Source: Bacteroidales bacterium UBA5072 (GTDB lineage Bacteria > Bacteroidota > Bacteroidia > Bacteroidales > UBA10428). From it: a stretch of 30,417 nt of DNA. The translations under genes and the position numbers were made by a program. Positions 26,078-30,417 of this stretch are shown piece by piece; within the stretch, counting starts at the first letter, position 1, and every line of letters starts with the position of its first letter. Where the stretch lies: contig DIAS01000185.1 of assembly GCA_002415855.1 (NCBI GenBank), forward strand, positions 1,048 through 31,464, given 5' to 3'. The notes beneath the pieces were generated by a model that was not told the origin of the DNA, did no database searches, and worked only from the letters and a program-made list of their open reading frames with translations.

Positions 26078-28351
26078 TTATTTTTCAAGCCAGTTGATTT
26101 TCACGGATTTTACATCCCTTGAATTGGTACCAACGTAAATGATAAATTCACCCGGTTCCCAGGTGTACTTGAGGTCACTGTTATAAAATCTCAGATCGTC
26201 TGTGTTCAGGGTAAAGGTAATTTCCTTTTTTTCACCCGGTTGTAACATCACCTTGTTAAAGCGTTTTAATTCTTTAACCGGACGGGAGATGCTTGCTACC
26301 GGATCCTGAACATATAATTGTACAGTTTCTTCACCAGGATATTTACCGGTATTCATAATACCGGCGGTAATTGTTAATGTTTCATTTCCCTTTAAAGCTG
26401 ACTTATTAACCTTAATGTCCCCATACTCAAAAGTAGCGTAACTTAAACCATAGCCAAAAGGATACAAAGGATCATTGGAAATATCCAGGTATTTCGAGGT
26501 GAATTTATTCTTTTGATCAAAGGGCCTGCCGGTATTTCTGTGGTTATAGTAAATGGGGATCTGACCCACACTGCGCGGGAAGGTGGCAGTCAGCTTACCC
26601 GAAGGATTGTAATCGCCGAACAAAACATCCGCAATGGCATTTCCTGCTTCTGATCCGCCATTCCATGCTTCGACAATGGCATCCACGTGGGCATCCTCCC
26701 AGGGCAACGCAAGAGGTCTTCCGTTCACCAACACCAAAACAACAGGTTTTCCGGTTTTTAGCAATTCTTTTAGCAGGCTCACCTGGCATTCGGGCAGGCC
26801 GATGTCTGAACGGCTGGCGGCTTCTCCCGACCAGTTGGCAGATTCACCCAAAACCGCAACAAGGACATCTGCCCTCCGGGCGGTATCAAGCGCCGCTTTC
26901 AGCAGCACTTCATTCTGTGCAAAATCCACCACATTCCTGGCGCCCATAAAACCGGAATTGTTGGAAAGAATTGAGTCGGCCGTATAAAGCGAGCCTTTGG
27001 CATAGAGTACCCTTGCATTGTTTCCGGCTACTGATTTTATTCCTTCATAAACAGTAATAACATCTCTGTTGTTTCCAAAGAAAGCCCATGTGCCAAGCAT
27101 GTCTGATTTGCTGTTGGCCAGAGGTCCTATTACGGCAATGGTTCCGGATTTCTTTACCGGCAATACCTGATTTTCATTTTTAAGCAGCACAATCGACTTT
27201 CGTGCTGCCTCACGTGCAACGTGAAGATTATCAGGAGTGAATATGTCAGTCTTTGATCTTTCAACATTGATGTACCTGTAGGGGTCATCAAATAATCCCA
27301 GCTTATATTTTGCTTCCAATACCCTTCTGCAGGACTGGTCAATTTCCTGCTGGGTTACCTTTCCGTCAGACAGTGACTTTTTCAAAGTGGTAAAAAACAC
27401 ATCACTGCCCATGTCCATATCAAGACCTGCCTTCAACGCCAAGGCTCCCACTTCCTGGGCATTCCCCATTCCATGGTTGCTCATTTCCACTATTGCGTTC
27501 ATATCAGATACCACAAAACCACTAAATCCCCATTGCTTTCGGAGAACTTCAGTTAAAAGCCATTTGTTCCCGGAAGCAGGTATATAATCTATGACATTAA
27601 AGGATGACATCGCACTCCCGGCGCCTGCATCAAAGGCTGCTTTGTAAGGAGGAAAATAATCCTCATACATGGTGATACGGCTCATGTCGACCGTATTATA
27701 GTCCCTCCCTGCCTCGGAACCGCCATATAAAGCAAAATGCTTTACGCAGGCCAAAATGGTATTGTCTTTTGAAAGATCATTTCCCTGGTAACCTTTGACC
27801 ATTGACCTGGCAATCTTTGATGCAAGCCAGGGATCTTCGCCCGATCCCTCAGCTATTCTTCCCCACCTGGGATCACGGGTAATATCGACCATCGGAGAAT
27901 ATGTCCAGCTAATGCCGCTGGTGCTGGCTTCATTAGCGGCTATCCTGGCGCTTCTTTCAATGAGCAGGGTATCCCAGCTGCACGACAAGCCCAACGGAAT
28001 CGGGAAAATAGTCTTAAAACCATGAATGACATCCAGCCCAAACAACAATGGAATATGCAGTCTGGATGTTTCAACAGCTTTTTGCTGTGTTTTGCGTATG
28101 GATTCGATGGAGTATCCGCTGGAAGCTCCAATAAATCCATGCTTCAACATCGAGTCAATTCCCATTTTTGCACCAGCTACCGCGCCACCACCAGAGGCGA
28201 GATTTAGTTGGCCGATCTTTTCTTCAACAGTCATCTGGCTCATCAGTTTATTGATGAAAGCGTCCATCTTCGGGTCTTTTGACGGGGTTTGTGCGTTGAG
28301 GGGGATGCACAACGCCAGCATCAGCATAAGAATTCCTGCAACTGATTTCAT
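26078..28351 (-). CDS. bglX: GH3 beta-glucosidase-type enzyme, BglX-like
   Basis: A 757-residue protein with a signal peptide (1-20, cleavage at LNA-Q21), so periplasmic. The (beta/alpha)8 domain carries DPRWGRIAEGSGEDP (160-174), KHFALYGGSEAGRDYN (204-219) and the nucleophile motif VVSDMNAI with Asp283. A five-stranded sandwich follows (about 385-600, with KSIVLLKNE and VLGESANWSGEAASRSDIGLP, which would supply the acid/base), and a fibronectin III-like domain ends the protein (about 650-750). Length and domains match BglX. It cleaves terminal beta-D-glucose or beta-D-xylose from oligosaccharides; the exact specificity cannot be read. It lies 79 bp downstream of the GH2 gene on the same strand and probably has its own promoter as well as read-through. 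Confidence 0.9.
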   Translation of the reverse strand: MKSVAGILMLMLALCIPLNAQTPSKDPKMDAFINKLMSQMTVEEKIGQLNLASGGGAVAGAKMGIDSMLKHGFIGASSGYSIESIRKTQQKAVETSRLHIPLLFGLDVIHGFKTIFPIPLGLSCSWDTLLIERSARIAANEASTSGISWTYSPMVDITRDPRWGRIAEGSGEDPWLASKIARSMVKGYQGNDLSKDNTILACVKHFALYGGSEAGRDYNTVDMSRITMYEDYFPPYKAAFDAGAGSAMSSFNVIDYIPASGNKWLLTEVLRKQWGFSGFVVSDMNAIVEMSNHGMGNAQEVGALALKAGLDMDMGSDVFFTTLKKSLSDGKVTQQEIDQSCRRVLEAKYKLGLFDDPYRYINVERSKTDIFTPDNLHVAREAARKSIVLLKNENQVLPVKKSGTIAVIGPLANSKSDMLGTWAFFGNNRDVITVYEGIKSVAGNNARVLYAKGSLYTADSILSNNSGFMGARNVVDFAQNEVLLKAALDTARRADVLVAVLGESANWSGEAASRSDIGLPECQVSLLKELLKTGKPVVLVLVNGRPLALPWEDAHVDAIVEAWNGGSEAGNAIADVLFGDYNPSGKLTATFPRSVGQIPIYYNHRNTGRPFDQKNKFTSKYLDISNDPLYPFGYGLSYATFEYGDIKVNKSALKGNETLTITAGIMNTGKYPGEETVQLYVQDPVASISRPVKELKRFNKVMLQPGEKKEITFTLNTDDLRFYNSDLKYTWEPGEFIIYVGTNSRDVKSVKINWLEK

Positions 28352-28410
28352 AATTGATAGTAATAGTTTAAGAAAAAAGTAAGATGCACATTCAGAAGCT
28401 TAAGTTTTTA

Positions 28411-28441
28411 CAAAATTAGCAATCATTTGGTTAATGAGAAA
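28411..28441 (-). promoter_or_regulatory. Candidate internal promoter of the GH3 gene
   Basis: On the minus strand, TAATTTTG (complement of 28411-28418) is an exact TAnnTTTG -7 element. TTTC (complement of 28438-28441) is 19 nt upstream, one base from TTTG. The -33 element lies within the last codons of the GH2 gene, and the -7 element is about 60 bp before the GH3 ATG. Confidence 0.4.
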
Positions 28442-30417
28442 CAGACTGCACCTGTAATGTCAGTTCACCCGATTTCAAGCCTTGGGAATCTGCGATCAGT
28501 TTAATCGTTCCATTTTCAGCAAATGGCCGTACAATCGCCTGTGTCCTGCCTCTAAAAGTTTTAATTACAGGCTTGTTCACACTTTCCATGTCGCTTGGAT
28601 CGGCATTGCCCGCGGCTGCCAATTCCCCATTACCGGCCAGGGTCAGCTTTACTGTTACAGCTGCACCCGGAACAACAAATCCGTTCTGATCAACCACTTC
28701 GATGGTTACAAAAGAAAGGTCATTCCGGTCGGCTTTAATGGTGTTCCTGTCTGCCTTCAGCCTGATACCGGCTGCCACGCCACTGGTTTTCAATACCTTG
28801 CTGGCGACTTCCTTCCCGTTTTCAAGCGCAACGGCTTTCAGTTCACCGGGTTGGTAGGGCACTTCAAAAACTGCAATGTATTTATCCGCTGCCGATAGAT
28901 CTTTTTCTCCCACAACCTTACCATTTAATTCAAGCCGCACATGCGACGATTTGGTAAAAACCCTGACCTGCAGCGGTTTGCCTTCATCCCCTTTCCAGGT
29001 CCAGCTTTGACATTCATTTGGCCAGCCCCACCCGCTTAAATTTTCTGCAAAACCTGCCGGAACGGGTGCATGTACATTAATCTCAAGTTTGCTATTATCC
29101 CACAGAACATCGCGGTAGAACATCTGGGGTTTCTTCTCTCCGGTTATATCAATATCACCACAACCCGATATAAAATATGGCCATTCAGTCGGCATTTTAC
29201 CCAGCAGGTCAAATATATTAACACCAGGAGGCAACTTGAGCTCGGTAGGCATTTTGAAGGTTGTTTTCCGGGCTTCAGGAACAATCGTTGCACTTCCTAC
29301 TGAAACCTCACCGATATAATCCATGGCAGACCATACAAAGTCCCCGATGATATAGGAAAATTTTTCCACAGGCTTCCAGGAATCGTATGCATCACCCGGA
29401 AATGATTCTGAAGCATACATTATATGCGAGGGATATTTTTCATGGTCAGATTCGTATTTGTTCCATGTGTAATTATAGCCCGCAACGTCAAGAATTTCTG
29501 TAGCATTAATTGTATTTATCCATCCTCCCGGGGTAAATATTTCCGAAATTGCTTCTGTGACCACGCGTGTATTATCCAGGGCTTTAACCCTATCAGCCAG
29601 CTCTTTGCCAATCTGCACTCCCGCGGGTGTGCTGCTTTCGGGAATTTCATTCCCAATACTCCACATGATAATGCCGGGGTGATTTCTATCCCGAAGCATC
29701 ATATCGGTCAGATCTTTATTCCACCATTCCCTGAAAAATACTGAATAATCCTGGGGGCTTTTATAGGATTCCCACATATCCGTGAATTCATCAATGACAA
29801 GCATTCCCAGTCGGTCACAGGCATCAAGAAATACTGATGACGGCGGATTATGGGCGCAGCGGATGGCGTTGTAGCCATTGGCTTTCATAATCTCTACCCG
29901 GCGCACTTCCGCCCTGTCAAAGGCTGCTGATCCCAAAAGACCATTGTCATGATGCAGACATCCTCCCTTAAGTTCAACCGGCATTCCATTTAACAGAAAT
30001 CCCTTTTCTGCTGAAAATGCGATGGATCTGATTCCGAAAGATTGAAGGTACCTGTCCGACATTTTCTTATCCGTCTCGATGATGATCTCGGCGGTATACA
30101 GGTTCGGGGATTCAACGGACCACAGGACAGGATTTTTTACGTTAACCTGTATTCTTGAATTATTTTCACCCTTGCCGGAAAGTACAACGTTATCCTTTGC
30201 ACTGCCTGCCAACCGGCCATTCTTATCTTTTATGTTAATCGTAAGTTGTGCGTTGACTTCTTTTTCCTGCTCGTTCTTAGTGGTAACTGCAACATCAATA
30301 ATTGCTTCGCTTTGTTTGATTTCCGGTGTGGTAATGCGAACTCCCCAAACCGCAACATGCACAGGTTGTGTCACCGTGAGATGCACATTCCTGTATATTC
30401 CCGATCCGCTGTACCAG
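28431..30417 (-). CDS. GH2 family glycosidase (beta-galactosidase-like), partial, 5' end beyond window
   Basis: About 661 codons are visible. The frame stays open to the right edge: the codons before the GTG at 30386 read WYSGSGIYRN, the conserved end of the GH2 sugar-binding domain, so the gene clearly starts outside and that GTG is not its start. In order: end of the jelly-roll domain, an Ig-like domain (about 30100-30350), the TIM barrel (from about 29990) with acid/base motif WSIGNE (Glu codon 29646-29648) and nucleophile YASES (Glu codon 29406-29408), then a DUF4982-like domain and a C-terminal Ig-like domain (about 28440-28760). This C-terminal pair is typical of Bacteroidota GH2 exo-enzymes such as beta-galactosidases. 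Specificity (galactose, glucuronate or other) is not decided. It is followed by the GH3 gene, a likely partner in trimming oligosaccharides. Confidence 0.88.
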   Translation of the reverse strand, partial: WYSGSGIYRNVHLTVTQPVHVAVWGVRITTPEIKQSEAIIDVAVTTKNEQEKEVNAQLTINIKDKNGRLAGSAKDNVVLSGKGENNSRIQVNVKNPVLWSVESPNLYTAEIIIETDKKMSDRYLQSFGIRSIAFSAEKGFLLNGMPVELKGGCLHHDNGLLGSAAFDRAEVRRVEIMKANGYNAIRCAHNPPSSVFLDACDRLGMLVIDEFTDMWESYKSPQDYSVFFREWWNKDLTDMMLRDRNHPGIIMWSIGNEIPESSTPAGVQIGKELADRVKALDNTRVVTEAISEIFTPGGWINTINATEILDVAGYNYTWNKYESDHEKYPSHIMYASESFPGDAYDSWKPVEKFSYIIGDFVWSAMDYIGEVSVGSATIVPEARKTTFKMPTELKLPPGVNIFDLLGKMPTEWPYFISGCGDIDITGEKKPQMFYRDVLWDNSKLEINVHAPVPAGFAENLSGWGWPNECQSWTWKGDEGKPLQVRVFTKSSHVRLELNGKVVGEKDLSAADKYIAVFEVPYQPGELKAVALENGKEVASKVLKTSGVAAGIRLKADRNTIKADRNDLSFVTIEVVDQNGFVVPGAAVTVKLTLAGNGELAAAGNADPSDMESVNKPVIKTFRGRTQAIVRPFAENGTIKLIADSQGLKSGELTLQVQSVSH

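Noticed and set aside
30384..30386. GTG as the start of the GH2 gene.
   Set aside because: In-frame codons before it read WYSGSGIYRN, a conserved GH2 segment, so the gene continues past the window edge.

Overview
The window looks like a chromosomal segment of a Bacteroidota bacterium, probably a Bacteroidales or Marinilabiliales relative from a polysaccharide-rich habitat. The evidence is a TonB-dependent receptor with STN and carboxypeptidase-regulatory domains beside a DUF4249 lipoprotein, Bacteroidota-type FtsX permeases, many secreted glycoside hydrolases, signal peptides whose mature proteins start with Gln, weak Shine-Dalgarno sequences, and several candidate promoters of the Bacteroidota form TAnnTTTG. 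Assignment below phylum is inference. I see no phage, IS element, CRISPR array, tRNA or rRNA.

Layout. (1) 54-4671, minus strand: three secreted alpha/beta-hydrolases (one with an InlB-like N-terminal domain) and an MFS transporter; GC-rich nested palindromes flank the last hydrolase gene. (2) 4873-11839, plus strand: four genes overlapping by 17, 11 and 1 nt. They encode an unknown secreted protein, an STN-containing TonB-dependent receptor, a DUF4249 lipoprotein, and a large secreted protein with an MG2-like N-terminus and a barrel-less TonB-plug-like segment. This looks like one outer-membrane machine with unknown substrate and is the best candidate for an undescribed system. (3) 11920-17138: a GH106-type alpha-L-rhamnosidase (minus) and a Tat-exported Gfo/Idh/MocA protein (plus), divergent around a striking cluster of TGGCCA palindromes. 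(4) 17229-23366, minus: a TetR repressor, an HlyD-type lipoprotein adaptor and an RND permease fused in frame to a whole TolC-like outer-membrane factor. Two nearly identical operator palindromes sit before tetR and before the adaptor gene, so the circuit can be read from the sequence. (5) 23610-26006, plus: a MacB/FtsX-type permease with no ATPase gene nearby in the window. (6) 26078-30417, minus: a GH2 enzyme running off the right edge, followed by a GH3 enzyme with its own candidate promoter.

How the parts fit together. The hydrolases (esterases, GH106, GH3, GH2) fit deacylation and stepwise trimming of rhamnose- and beta-linked plant-type glycans in periplasm or at the cell surface, with the MFS protein as a possible inner-membrane importer of released products. 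No SusC/SusD pair is visible, so this is not a classical polysaccharide utilization locus. The efflux cassette is a self-contained inducible module.
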